A stretch of 64,000 bases of DNA from Rhizobium sp. Leaf453 (GTDB lineage: Bacteria > Pseudomonadota > Alphaproteobacteria > Rhizobiales > Rhizobiaceae): contig NZ_LMRG01000030.1 in assembly GCF_001425605.1 (NCBI RefSeq), positions 1-64,000 on the forward strand, read 5' to 3'. Position numbers and translations under genes: made by a program. The notes under the pieces are model-generated. The model did no database searches and was not told the DNA's origin. It saw only the letters and a list, made by a program, of their open reading frames with translations. Every line of letters begins with the position of its first letter. Position 1 is the first letter of the stretch. This document shows, in pieces, positions 16,487 through 23,327 of this stretch.

Positions 16487-17542
16487 TCAGGCTGCCGCGG
16501 TGATATCGAGCCGGGCGAGATTTTCCATGATGGTGCGCCAGTCGTCACGCTCGGCATTCCCTTCCTTGCGCTTGCCGAAGAACTGCACAACCATTTCGCC
16601 CTTGGCATCCAGCGCTTCCAGTGATGTCACATGGCCGTCGGTTGTCGGCTTGCGAACGGCCCAGACCTCGGCAAGATGGTCGGTGCGCAGGTGCATGTGG
16701 AAGGTCGGATCCATGACGTTCAGCCACGGCCCCATGGTCTGGATGTTGGCGACCGGACCGGAGTGGATCTGAATAACGCCGTGATTGCCGATGAAGCACA
16801 TGATCGGCAGACCGACCTTGGCCGATTCCCGCATCATGTCTTCGACTGCGCTCGGCTGAAGTTTCCAGGCGAAATCCTCGCCGATGGCTTCCAGCGCCTG
16901 GCGGCGTTCGAGCTTGAGCTTGCGCAGCAGTACGTGGAACTGATGGGTGTCCGTCATCCTGCTCCACTCGTCGCGCAGGACGGCGACATCGACCGACGCG
17001 CTTTCGCCTTCGGAAATGCTTTCGACGGCTGCAACGGCGGCAAACTCCTGCGACTGGTCTTCCAGGCGGAAGGCTTCGACGATGCTGTTATAGGCATCGA
17101 GGTTGGAAGCGGCGCGCAGATGTATCTTGTGGACGGCAGTACCCTGCTTGTCGAAGAACTGCAGGCTGCGGCGAACGTCATCACCGTCGGTCTTCGTTAC
17201 GGCAAAGCCATGCGCCCAGGCGCCGGGGAAAATGCGCAGGTCGATGTTTTCGCCCAGCACGATCGAGGCATGCTTGCCGGGCGTGATATTTTCGAACACG
17301 CCGATCTTCTCGTGCACGGCGCTCTCGTTGCGGGTCAGGGCCATGACTTCGCCGAGTTCGGCGGCGCGTTCCAGAAAGCGGTTGGCATCGCCATCGATGC
17401 GGATGGCCGTCAGCCCACATTCGGCGGCGACGAGAGCGGCTTCCGAAATATCCAGTTGCGCGGCGATATCGCGCTCGCGCAGCTTCGGGTTTGCCGCGCG
17501 GTAGGCGCGGATCTCGGCGGGTGTCGGGGACGTCTGGGTCAT
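16487..17542 (-). CDS. hmuS: Haem-degrading/haem-trafficking protein HmuS
   Basis: HmuS (HemS/ChuS/PhuS family) is a cytoplasmic protein that binds incoming haem and passes it on or degrades it. The 351-residue length and two similar halves (around 60-170 and 230-340) are typical. Histidines such as the one in NHGVIQIHSG and in TFHMHL are candidates for haem contact, though I did not assign the axial ligand. It lies eight bases downstream of hemP. Whether it breaks down haem here is uncertain because a separate IsdG/HmuQ-type enzyme is encoded at 20267. Confidence 0.92.
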   Translation of the reverse strand: MTQTSPTPAEIRAYRAANPKLRERDIAAQLDISEAALVAAECGLTAIRIDGDANRFLERAAELGEVMALTRNESAVHEKIGVFENITPGKHASIVLGENIDLRIFPGAWAHGFAVTKTDGDDVRRSLQFFDKQGTAVHKIHLRAASNLDAYNSIVEAFRLEDQSQEFAAVAAVESISEGESASVDVAVLRDEWSRMTDTHQFHVLLRKLKLERRQALEAIGEDFAWKLQPSAVEDMMRESAKVGLPIMCFIGNHGVIQIHSGPVANIQTMGPWLNVMDPTFHMHLRTDHLAEVWAVRKPTTDGHVTSLEALDAKGEMVVQFFGKRKEGNAERDDWRTIMENLARLDITAAA

Positions 17543-17550
17543 GTCTAGGC

Positions 17551-17727
17551 CTATTTGTTCAGAATAAGTTTGCCCTGGCGGGTAATTTTCATCCGGTAGA
17601 TGGCGCCATCGTGCGAAATCAGAATTTCGTTGTCGCCACGAAAGAGTTCCCGGCTTTCGATCGTGCGGTGCGTCTGGTTGACCGGCGCGGGAACGGCCGG
17701 AGCAGCATCTTGGTCATTCGGTGTCAC
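17551..17727 (-). CDS. hemP: Haemin uptake protein HemP
   Basis: This small gene encodes 58 residues and has a GTG start at 17727. The conserved HemP core is visible: TIESRELFRGDNEILISHD, then GAIYRMKITRQGKLILNK at the C-terminus. HemP/HmuP proteins are cytoplasmic and are needed for haem uptake; in Bradyrhizobium and Burkholderia HmuP acts as a regulator of the receptor gene. It is first in the hmu operon, with an iron-responsive operator 79 bases upstream. No ATG is in frame upstream, so GTG is the likely start. Confidence 0.88.
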   Translation of the reverse strand: MTPNDQDAAPAVPAPVNQTHRTIESRELFRGDNEILISHDGAIYRMKITRQGKLILNK

Positions 17728-17759
17728 AGGTTTCTGGTCCTGATCCGGCGGCCGAAAAC

Positions 17760-17775
17760 AGGGGATCGATCCCCT
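17760..17775. promoter_or_regulatory. Perfect 16-bp palindrome in the hemP leader
   Basis: AGGGGATCGATCCCCT reads the same on both strands and lies 33 bases before the hemP start codon. It could be a protein-binding site or a strong hairpin in the hemP 5' leader covering the ribosome-binding region. I do not recognise the binding factor. Confidence 0.5.
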
Positions 17776-17805
17776 TTTGCGGTCGGGTCATTGCGATTAG
17801 TATCT

Positions 17806-17820
17806 TGACTTCATTACTCA
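17806..17820. promoter_or_regulatory. Iron-responsive operator (TGA-N9-TCA), probable RirA site
   Basis: TGA at 17806-17808 and TCA at 17818-17820 are separated by nine bases, the IRO motif of the rhizobial iron regulator RirA. It sits midway between hemP and the gene at 17943. It overlaps a likely rightward promoter (TTGACT 17805-17810, TATTAT 17826-17831) and a possible leftward -10 (TAATGA). RirA should repress both directions in iron-replete cells. The motif is short; the genome position is what makes it convincing. Confidence 0.7.
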
Positions 17821-17942
17821 CCTTTTATTATGGACGCAATACAGGATTTTTAGAGTCAAGTTAATTGGCTGTGACGCGGTTGCGGCGATCCCAGGGCACG
17901 CTCCCCGAGCCTCGGATCGGTTACTTCAGGGATAGGTGGATC

Positions 17943-18374
17943 ATGATGAAATTCGTTCGACTGTTGCCTCTGGCGCTGGCTTCCATCCTCACGTCCGGAG
18001 TAGGCGCTTTCGCTCAGGATGCGAGCGGAAACCTGACGGTCGAGATCAATGAACTGGCACCCTCCGAAAAAGGCTGCAAGCTCACCTTCGTTGCCGGTAA
18101 CGGCCTTGCGCAGAAACTGACCAAGGTCTCCTTCGAATTCGTCCTGTTCGATGAAAAAGGCCTGGTCGAGCGCATGGCCGTTCTGGATTTCCGCGATCTG
18201 CCGGCGGGCAAGACCAAGGTTCGCCAGTTCGATCTTCCCGGCACCAAGTGTGAGTCGGTGAAGAGCCTGCTGATCAATGATGCACCGGTCTGCACCGGGG
18301 AAGGCGTCGCCAAGGATGCCTGCATGAAGGTCTTGAAGACCGGATCGAAGTCGTCTGTCGAATTGAAGGGCTGA
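17943..18374 (+). CDS. Periplasmic protein encoded upstream of tonB
   Basis: I do not recognise a named family. The 143-residue product has a clear signal peptide (MMKFVRLLPLALAS, cleavage near GAFAQD) and a mature domain of about 120 residues with four cysteines (in EKGCKLTF, GTKCESV, APVCTGE, DACMKV). This suggests two disulphides. ATG 17943 or 17946 follows an AGG-rich site. It is 25 bases upstream of tonB and shares the iron-operator region, so it probably belongs to the TonB-dependent uptake system. A haem or TonB accessory role is inference from position. Confidence 0.75.
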   Translation: MMKFVRLLPLALASILTSGVGAFAQDASGNLTVEINELAPSEKGCKLTFVAGNGLAQKLTKVSFEFVLFDEKGLVERMAVLDFRDLPAGKTKVRQFDLPGTKCESVKSLLINDAPVCTGEGVAKDACMKVLKTGSKSSVELKG

Positions 18375-18399
18375 TGCGGCTTTCGCATCGGTATCTGGA

Positions 18400-19347
18400 A
18401 TGAACAATACGATCAAATGGACCGGGGCCATTGTCCTCTCGCTGCTGGCGCATGCGGGAGCGACACGGCTGTTTGAGCCAAGCGAAAAACCGCCTGAATT
18501 GGCCATGGTCGAAGGCGGCGAGGAAATGGAAGTCGCTGTCCTCGGCAATGCGTTCGAGGAGACGATCCTTGCCGGCGATCCGGAACAGGAGATCGAACCG
18601 GATGAAATCCAGCCGGAAGAAGTGCAGCCGGAACCTGTCGAGGTAGCCGAAGTTCCGCCCATACAGTCGGAGATCACGTCGGAGACGCCGACGGATATCA
18701 TTCCGACCGAGGCCGATGTCGTCCTTCCGGCGGACGAAATGCCACCCGTCGCGGCAGAACAGCCGGAGATCACGGCCACGGTCGCGCCGGCCGAAACCGT
18801 CATTCCGGAGGAAAAGCCGGAGCCGGAAGAGATCAAGCCGGAGCTGGAAGAGATCAAGCCGGAACCGGAAAAGAAACCGGAGCCGAAAAAGGAAAAGCCC
18901 GAAAAGGAAAAGCCCCAGAAGAAGCCGGTCAAGAAGAGGGCGGGCAACAAGGGGGACAAGGCGGAGGCGGCCAAGCAGGGGCAGACCGATGGGGTCGAGA
19001 ATGCTGTCGCTAGTTCCAATTCAGGGAAAAAAGGCAAGGCATCCCAAGCCTTGGGCAACGCTGCCGAGAGCAATTACAAGGGTAAGGTCCGCTCGAAGGT
19101 ACAGCGCCACTTCAAATACCCGAAGTCGGCCGACAGGGCGGGCGTGAAGGGTACGGTGACGGTGAGCTTTGTCGTGTCGGCGAGTGGTGGGGTTAGCGGC
19201 GTTCGGATCGTCAAGGGTTCCGGATCGCCTGTTCTCGATGAAGCGGCGATGAATGCCGTGCGCAGGGCCGAACCGTTGCCGAAGATTCCCGAAGGCGCAA
19301 ATCGCAGCAGTTGGCCCTTTGTCTTGCCGCTGCAGTTCGGCCGTTAA
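18400..19347 (+). CDS. tonB: TonB energy transducer
   Basis: TonB links the proton motive force at the inner membrane to outer-membrane receptors. The 315-residue protein has an N-terminal membrane anchor (about residues 6-22), a long Glu/Pro/Lys-rich spacer (about 60-170, many EKPEP-type repeats) that spans the periplasm, and a C-terminal TonB domain (about 225-315, from YKGKVRSKVQRHFKYP to PFVLPLQ). ExbB and ExbD are not in the window. The gene is next to the hmu operon and shares its iron-operator region, which points to haem or siderophore import. Confidence 0.94.
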   Translation: MNNTIKWTGAIVLSLLAHAGATRLFEPSEKPPELAMVEGGEEMEVAVLGNAFEETILAGDPEQEIEPDEIQPEEVQPEPVEVAEVPPIQSEITSETPTDIIPTEADVVLPADEMPPVAAEQPEITATVAPAETVIPEEKPEPEEIKPELEEIKPEPEKKPEPKKEKPEKEKPQKKPVKKRAGNKGDKAEAAKQGQTDGVENAVASSNSGKKGKASQALGNAAESNYKGKVRSKVQRHFKYPKSADRAGVKGTVTVSFVVSASGGVSGVRIVKGSGSPVLDEAAMNAVRRAEPLPKIPEGANRSSWPFVLPLQFGR

Positions 19348-19356
19348 TCCTGAAGA

Positions 19357-19378
19357 GTTGACGGCGAACGCCGTCAAC
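19357..19378. repeat. Inverted repeat after tonB
   Basis: GTTGACGGCG and CGCCGTCAAC form a perfect 10-bp inverted repeat with a 2-base centre. There is no following T-run, so it is not a textbook intrinsic terminator, but it lies just nine bases after the tonB stop and probably marks the mRNA end. Confidence 0.6.
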
Positions 19379-19407
19379 CGAGCGGATGGTCAGGGCCCTA
19401 AAAAACA

Positions 19408-19422
19408 TGACAAAAACATTCA
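19408..19422. promoter_or_regulatory. Second TGA-N9-TCA iron-operator-like motif
   Basis: TGA (19408-19410) and TCA (19420-19422) with nine bases between lie 88 bases before the DUF2325 gene in an A/T-rich stretch. The motif is short and can occur by chance, but it matches the one at 17806 and precedes genes that appear to be haem-related. Confidence 0.45.
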
Positions 19423-19510
19423 CCTTTATACTTTACTCTTTTTATCAAGTTAAATAGGGTGCCGTCACGATCAGCAAACCGGGCGATTCCGGAAACGAGC
19501 GGAGAGTGAC

Positions 19511-19927
19511 ATGGGCGACAGACGGAACCAGCTGAAGCCGAAGCAGAGTAAATCAAAGGGCGGCGATCGCGATGGCGTTCAAGCCAGTGCGCAGCCTGCA
19601 AACAAGCTGGAGGGGCGCAGCTTCCTCTATGTCGGCGGCCGCGATTGCCAGGTGGCGCATCTGCGCCAGATCGCCAGCTCCCATGGCGCAGAACTCATCC
19701 ATCACGATGGCGGCCTGCGCGAGGCGGTCTCGCGTATCGACAACATCCTGCCCTCCGTCGACTGCGTCTTCTGCCCCATCGACTGTATCAGCCATGACGC
19801 ATGTTTGCGGGTGAAGACCGGTTGCAAGAAGTGGGGCAAGGCCTTCGTGCCCTTGCGCAACGGCAGCAAGTCCAGCCTCGAGCGCGCCTTCCTGGATTTG
19901 AAGACCAGCCGCAACAGCGCAAGCTGA
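19511..19927 (+). CDS. DUF2325 domain protein
   Basis: This is a 138-residue protein with a basic, lysine-rich N-terminus (about 1-30) and a DUF2325 domain from GRSFLYVGGRDCQVAHLRQIA onward. Cysteines cluster in VDCVFCPIDC and HDACL, which suggests metal or redox chemistry. The family function is not established. GGAG precedes ATG 19511. It lies behind an iron-operator-like motif and ahead of the 90-residue gene and the haem monooxygenase-like gene, so it may take part in iron or haem metabolism; that is inference from position. Confidence 0.85.
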   Translation: MGDRRNQLKPKQSKSKGGDRDGVQASAQPANKLEGRSFLYVGGRDCQVAHLRQIASSHGAELIHHDGGLREAVSRIDNILPSVDCVFCPIDCISHDACLRVKTGCKKWGKAFVPLRNGSKSSLERAFLDLKTSRNSAS

Positions 19928-19983
19928 GCAATTTACACAGACAGCTTTCCGGGCGCCTGATGCCCGGTTCTTTGGAGAAGAAG

Positions 19984-20256
19984 ATGATGAGCAATGAGCG
20001 TCCCGATCAGTTCATGATGATCGGACTGCATAAGCTGGCCTCGCAATTCGGCGATGGTCTGGTTCCGGAATTGTACGAGCTTCTCTCGAACCGGGCGCGC
20101 ATAATTGAAGAAAATCCGAATGTCACGGAGTTTCCGGCCCGGCAGTCGCGTCCGTCGGCACGCCCGCCGCTGGGGCTTGCGCCGGAGCCGCAGGACAATA
20201 TCCTGTCATTCCCGACCGCAGCCGCCGTCGCGGCACCCAACAAGGGCCGGGCTTGA
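19984..20256 (+). CDS. Unrecognised 90-residue protein of the haem region
   Basis: I do not recognise this family. The N-terminal half (MMSNERPDQFMMIGLHKLA to LYELLSNRARI) is probably helical, and the C-terminal half is rich in proline, arginine and alanine and looks disordered. ATG 19984 (or 19987) has GGAGAAG six to nine bases upstream, a good ribosome-binding site. It lies 56 bases after the DUF2325 gene and 10 bases before the haem monooxygenase-like gene, so the three probably form one operon. Confidence 0.7.
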   Translation: MMSNERPDQFMMIGLHKLASQFGDGLVPELYELLSNRARIIEENPNVTEFPARQSRPSARPPLGLAPEPQDNILSFPTAAAVAAPNKGRA

Positions 20257-20266
20257 GGATATCAGC

Positions 20267-20581
20267 ATGTATTTCGCCATGAACAGGTTCCGGATCGCGA
20301 TCGGCTACGAAGCTGCGTTCGAGGATGTCTGGAAGAACCGGGATTCCAGCCTCGCCGAGGTTCCGGGCTTTCGCGAGTTTCGCCTGTTGCGGGGCGATAC
20401 GGTGGCTGATGAGGGCTATACGCTGTTCGTCTCCAGCTCGATCTGGGACAGCCGCGAAGCCTTTTCCGACTGGACCAAGTCGGAGAATTTCCGCGCCGCC
20501 CATAAAAGCGCCGCCGACAATCGGGCCATGTATCTCGGGCCACCGAAGTTCGAGGGTTTTTCGGTCGTCGAGGGGGCTTAG
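20267..20581 (+). CDS. IsdG/HmuQ-like haem-degrading monooxygenase
   Basis: This is a 104-residue ABM-fold (dimeric alpha-beta barrel) protein. It keeps residues that line up with the IsdG catalytic triad: N6 in MNRF, a tryptophan at 69 in FSDWTKSENF, and H79 in RAAHKSA. HmuQ and HmuD of Bradyrhizobium and BhuQ of Brucella are haem oxygenases of this fold encoded in haem-uptake clusters, which fits the position behind hmu and tonB. It would open imported haem to release iron. It overlaps the convergent DUF423 gene by four bases. Some ABM proteins have other substrates, so the activity is inferred. Confidence 0.8.
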   Translation: MYFAMNRFRIAIGYEAAFEDVWKNRDSSLAEVPGFREFRLLRGDTVADEGYTLFVSSSIWDSREAFSDWTKSENFRAAHKSAADNRAMYLGPPKFEGFSVVEGA

Positions 20582-20946
20582 GCGTCGTTACGCCTGAAAA
20601 AGGCGCCGGCCGTCACTGCAAGCCAGCCGGCCATCATCAGGACACCGCCCGTCGGAGCCGACATCGGGAAAAGTCCGTGCCCGAGGAAATGGCGAACCGT
20701 CAGATCAGCGGCAAAAAGGGCCGTGCCGACTGACAGGAGCAGGGCGGCAAGCGGTGCCGTCCGCAGAGACGCCCAACCGGCATAGAGCGCGATCAGGGCA
20801 GGGGCGTGGGCCAGGCACATGGCCGAGGCTCCGCCCAGTAGCCTCGGGTCTGCGCCATGCGAGGCTGCCGCCGCGCTGGCGACGCCATAGACGCCCATCA
20901 GGCCGGCAATGAAAAGGATTGCCGGTCGCAACTGCCCGTTTTGCAT
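20578..20946 (-). CDS. DUF423 family membrane protein
   Basis: This is a 122-residue protein with about four hydrophobic segments and the DUF423 pattern (LFIAGLMGVYGVASAAAASHG at the start). The start is ATG 20946; the longer frame upstream overlaps the haemoglobin gene and shows no conserved character. It lies five bases downstream of the truncated haemoglobin gene on the same strand, so the two are probably one transcript. Function of the family is unknown. Confidence 0.85.
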   Translation of the reverse strand: MQNGQLRPAILFIAGLMGVYGVASAAAASHGADPRLLGGASAMCLAHAPALIALYAGWASLRTAPLAALLLSVGTALFAADLTVRHFLGHGLFPMSAPTGGVLMMAGWLAVTAGAFFRRNDA

Positions 20947-20951
20947 GGTGT

Positions 20952-21350
20952 CTATTCGTCCCTGTTCTGCATGTGATGGGCGAGCCGCGTCACGGGCTCG
21001 AGGATGATGGCCCGCAATTGCGGATGGGCGACGGTCTCTTCCAGAGCCCTGGAGAAGCACAGGAGCCATTCGTCGCGTTCCACCGCTCCGATCGATGCGC
21101 CGAAATGGCGGCTTCTCAAGCGGGGATGGCCGCGCTTGTCGGTATAGAGCGGCGGGCCGCCGAGCCAGCCGGTCAGATATTCATAGAACTTCTCTTCGCT
21201 GCCGGAGAGATCGGCGGGGTGAACCGCGCGACACCGAGCGGCTTCCGGCAGCGTGTCCATCAGTTCGTAAAAACGATGCGTCAGCGCGCGCACGGTGTCG
21301 GCGCCACCGATGGCATTGTAGAGGGTTTCGGTCTGCGCATCCGTCATCAT
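20952..21350 (-). CDS. Group II truncated haemoglobin
   Basis: This 132-residue globin starts with the typical AIGGADTVRALTHRFYELMD segment. The proximal histidine is in RHFGASIG, and the tryptophan in DEWLLCF matches the conserved G8 tryptophan of group II proteins. Group II truncated haemoglobins handle oxygen, NO or peroxide. ATG 21350 (or 21347) is preferred over the long N-terminal frame. The neighbourhood of haem genes is suggestive, but the direct partner is unknown. Confidence 0.88.
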   Translation of the reverse strand: MMTDAQTETLYNAIGGADTVRALTHRFYELMDTLPEAARCRAVHPADLSGSEEKFYEYLTGWLGGPPLYTDKRGHPRLRSRHFGASIGAVERDEWLLCFSRALEETVAHPQLRAIILEPVTRLAHHMQNRDE

Positions 21351-21473
21351 CGTGTTCCAGATTTGTGTTTCTTTTATCGTGACCTGCCGCGCCAATTCAA
21401 TGGTTTTGCGCCCCAAAATGAGGTTGCGGCGATTGACCGCGCCAATTGGCAGAATCGGAAAATTGCTTGACAA

Positions 21474-21487
21474 ACCGTCCAGACGGT
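21474..21487. promoter_or_regulatory. Palindromic operator before tetR
   Basis: ACCGTC-CA-GACGGT is a perfect 14-bp palindrome lying just downstream of a TTGACA -35 box (21467-21472). It would sit inside the promoter spacer and is a likely autoregulatory site for the TetR repressor that starts at 21501. Confidence 0.7.
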
Positions 21488-21500
21488 ATCTTTATGGGAT

Positions 21501-22061
21501 ATGTCTATCGCGCACCACAGAAAAAAGCAGCCCGAACTCGTCCGCCAGCAGTTGCTGGAGGTCGCTGCACGCCTGTCGCTGGAGCAGGGCGCTGCCGGCG
21601 TCACGCTGGATGCCGTGTCGCAGGCAGCCGGTGTGAGCAAGGGCGGTCTGCTGCATCATTTTCCCAACAAGATGGCTCTGCTCGATGGACTGTTCGATGA
21701 CCTGACCGGCAAGCTCGACCGGATGATCGAAGAGGAAATGCTGAACGACCCGATCGCACACGGCCGCTTCACTCGCGCCTATCTCTCCTGCGTGTTCCAG
21801 ATGCAGGACGAGGCGGATGTGCAGGGCTGGCAGGTTCTGACCATCGCGCTTCTGTCGGAGCCGCAATTGCGGGCGCGTTGGAAGCTGTGGGTCTCGGATC
21901 GGGCGGATGCGTTCGTCGGAACGGATTCCTCGGCCGGCTGCCTTCTGGCAAGGTTTGCTGCCGATGGCCTGTGGCTCGCGGATATCCTCAAGAGTCACGA
22001 CGTCGATCAGCAGACTCGGCAGGCAATGCGCACCCATCTCATCGCCCTTTCCCAGCAATAA
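21501..22061 (+). CDS. TetR-family repressor of the SMR efflux pump
   Basis: This is a 186-residue regulator. The N-terminal helix-turn-helix (about residues 14-58) includes VTLDAVSQAAGVSKGGLLHHFPNK, the classical TetR pattern. The C-terminal part (about 70-186) is the ligand-binding domain. The transcript leader is very short. It is 18 bases upstream of the small multidrug resistance gene, and a palindrome in its promoter suggests it represses both genes until a toxic cation binds. Confidence 0.88.
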   Translation: MSIAHHRKKQPELVRQQLLEVAARLSLEQGAAGVTLDAVSQAAGVSKGGLLHHFPNKMALLDGLFDDLTGKLDRMIEEEMLNDPIAHGRFTRAYLSCVFQMQDEADVQGWQVLTIALLSEPQLRARWKLWVSDRADAFVGTDSSAGCLLARFAADGLWLADILKSHDVDQQTRQAMRTHLIALSQQ

Positions 22062-22079
22062 CAGTTTCCGGAGCCCAAG

Positions 22080-22421
22080 ATGAACCCCACCATGCTCTAC
22101 GGCGTGCTCGTGATCGCCATCATCTTCGAGGTGCTGGGAACCTCCGCCATGCAGGCTGCCCAGCATTTCACCAAGCTGGTGCCGACGCTGATCATGGTGG
22201 TCTGCTATGCGATCGCCTTCTATTTCCTGTCCTATACGCTGAAGGCTATTCCCGTCGGGATCGCCTATGCCGTCTGGAGCGGCCTCGGCATCGTGCTGAT
22301 TTCGCTCGTGGGCTATTTCGGCTTTGGCCAGAAGCTCGATTTCGCAGCCATTGTCGGCCTCGGGCTGATCATTGCCGGGGTTGTCGTGCTCAACGTCTTC
22401 TCTAAATCCAGCTTTCACTAA
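22080..22421 (+). CDS. Small multidrug resistance (SMR) efflux protein
   Basis: This is a 113-residue inner-membrane protein with four hydrophobic helices. The first contains the proton-coupling glutamate (E17 in IIFEVLGTSAM), and the third has the WSGLGIVLISLVG segment typical of EmrE/QacE rather than SugE proteins. It acts as a dimer to export quaternary ammonium compounds or similar cations in exchange for protons. It is in an operon with the TetR gene 18 bases upstream. Confidence 0.9.
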   Translation: MNPTMLYGVLVIAIIFEVLGTSAMQAAQHFTKLVPTLIMVVCYAIAFYFLSYTLKAIPVGIAYAVWSGLGIVLISLVGYFGFGQKLDFAAIVGLGLIIAGVVVLNVFSKSSFH

Positions 22422-22481
22422 TCAATCCGGAGCGATGGATTTCCGCTTGCAAAAGCAGACGGCGGATTCTATCGCTTCAAA

Positions 22482-22497
22482 TTGAAAGCGGTTTCAA
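22482..22497. promoter_or_regulatory. LacI-type operator upstream of thuA
   Basis: TTGAAA-GCGG-TTTCAA is an inverted repeat with a C/G-rich centre, the usual layout of LacI-family operators. It lies 45 bases before the thuA start codon. The LacI-type regulator encoded at 24376-25395 is the obvious candidate. Confidence 0.6.
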
Positions 22498-22541
22498 ATC
22501 AATCGGATCCCAAGTCGATGGAAAGAGGAGAAAGGTTGACC

Positions 22542-23327
22542 ATGACCATCAAAGCGGTTGTCTGGGGTGAGAATATTCACGAACAGACCAACGAGATCGT
22601 CCGGAGCATTTACCCGAACGGCATGCACAACACGATTGCCGCGGCCCTGAACACGGACCCGGCGATCGAAGCGACGGCGGCGACGCTGCAGGAGCCTGAG
22701 CATGGCCTGAGCGTCGAGCGCCTGGCCAAGACGGATGTGCTTTTGTGGTGGGGACACAAGGATCATGGCGCGGTGTCCGACGAGATCGTCGAGCGTGTTG
22801 CAAAGCGCGTCTGGGAAGGCATGGGTCTGATCGTGCTGCATTCCGGACATTTCTCCAAGCCGTTCAAGCGGCTGATGGGAACGCCATGCGCGCTGAAATG
22901 GCGGGAGGCCGGCGAGCGCGAGCGGCTGTGGGTCATCAACCCGCGCCATCCGATCGCCGAGGGGCTCGACGAGAACTTCGTGCTCGAGAACGAGGAAATG
23001 TACGGCGAGCAGTTCTCCGTGCCAGAGCCGTTGGAAACCGTGTTCATCTCCTGGTTCGCCGGCGGCGAAGTGTTCCGCTCGGGCCTGACCTGGCGCCGCG
23101 GTGCCGGCAATATCTTCTATTTCCGCCCGGGCCACGAGACCTACCCGACCTATCACGACGCCAATGTCCACAAGGTCCTGCGCAACTCGGTGAAGTGGGC
23201 CTATAACCCGCAGGGCAGCTACACTCCGATCCATGATGCGCCGAACGTGCCGGTCGAAAAGGCGCTCGAGCCGATCGTCGAACGCGGCCCGCGCCTGCAC
23301 CAGGCCGGCGAAGAAGGATACAAGTGA
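22542..23327 (+). CDS. thuA: Trehalose utilisation protein ThuA
   Basis: ThuA has a class-I-glutamine-amidotransferase-like fold; in Sinorhizobium ThuAB are needed for trehalose catabolism through a 3-keto route. The 261-residue protein contains the family segments KTDVLLWWGHKDHGAV and GLIVLHSGHFSKPF. ATG 22542 follows an AAAGAGGAGAAAGG site; longer in-frame starts would overlap the operator. The stop overlaps the thuB start by one base (TGATG). The usual thuEFGK transporter is not adjacent, so the transporter must be elsewhere. Confidence 0.92.
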   Translation: MTIKAVVWGENIHEQTNEIVRSIYPNGMHNTIAAALNTDPAIEATAATLQEPEHGLSVERLAKTDVLLWWGHKDHGAVSDEIVERVAKRVWEGMGLIVLHSGHFSKPFKRLMGTPCALKWREAGERERLWVINPRHPIAEGLDENFVLENEEMYGEQFSVPEPLETVFISWFAGGEVFRSGLTWRRGAGNIFYFRPGHETYPTYHDANVHKVLRNSVKWAYNPQGSYTPIHDAPNVPVEKALEPIVERGPRLHQAGEEGYK

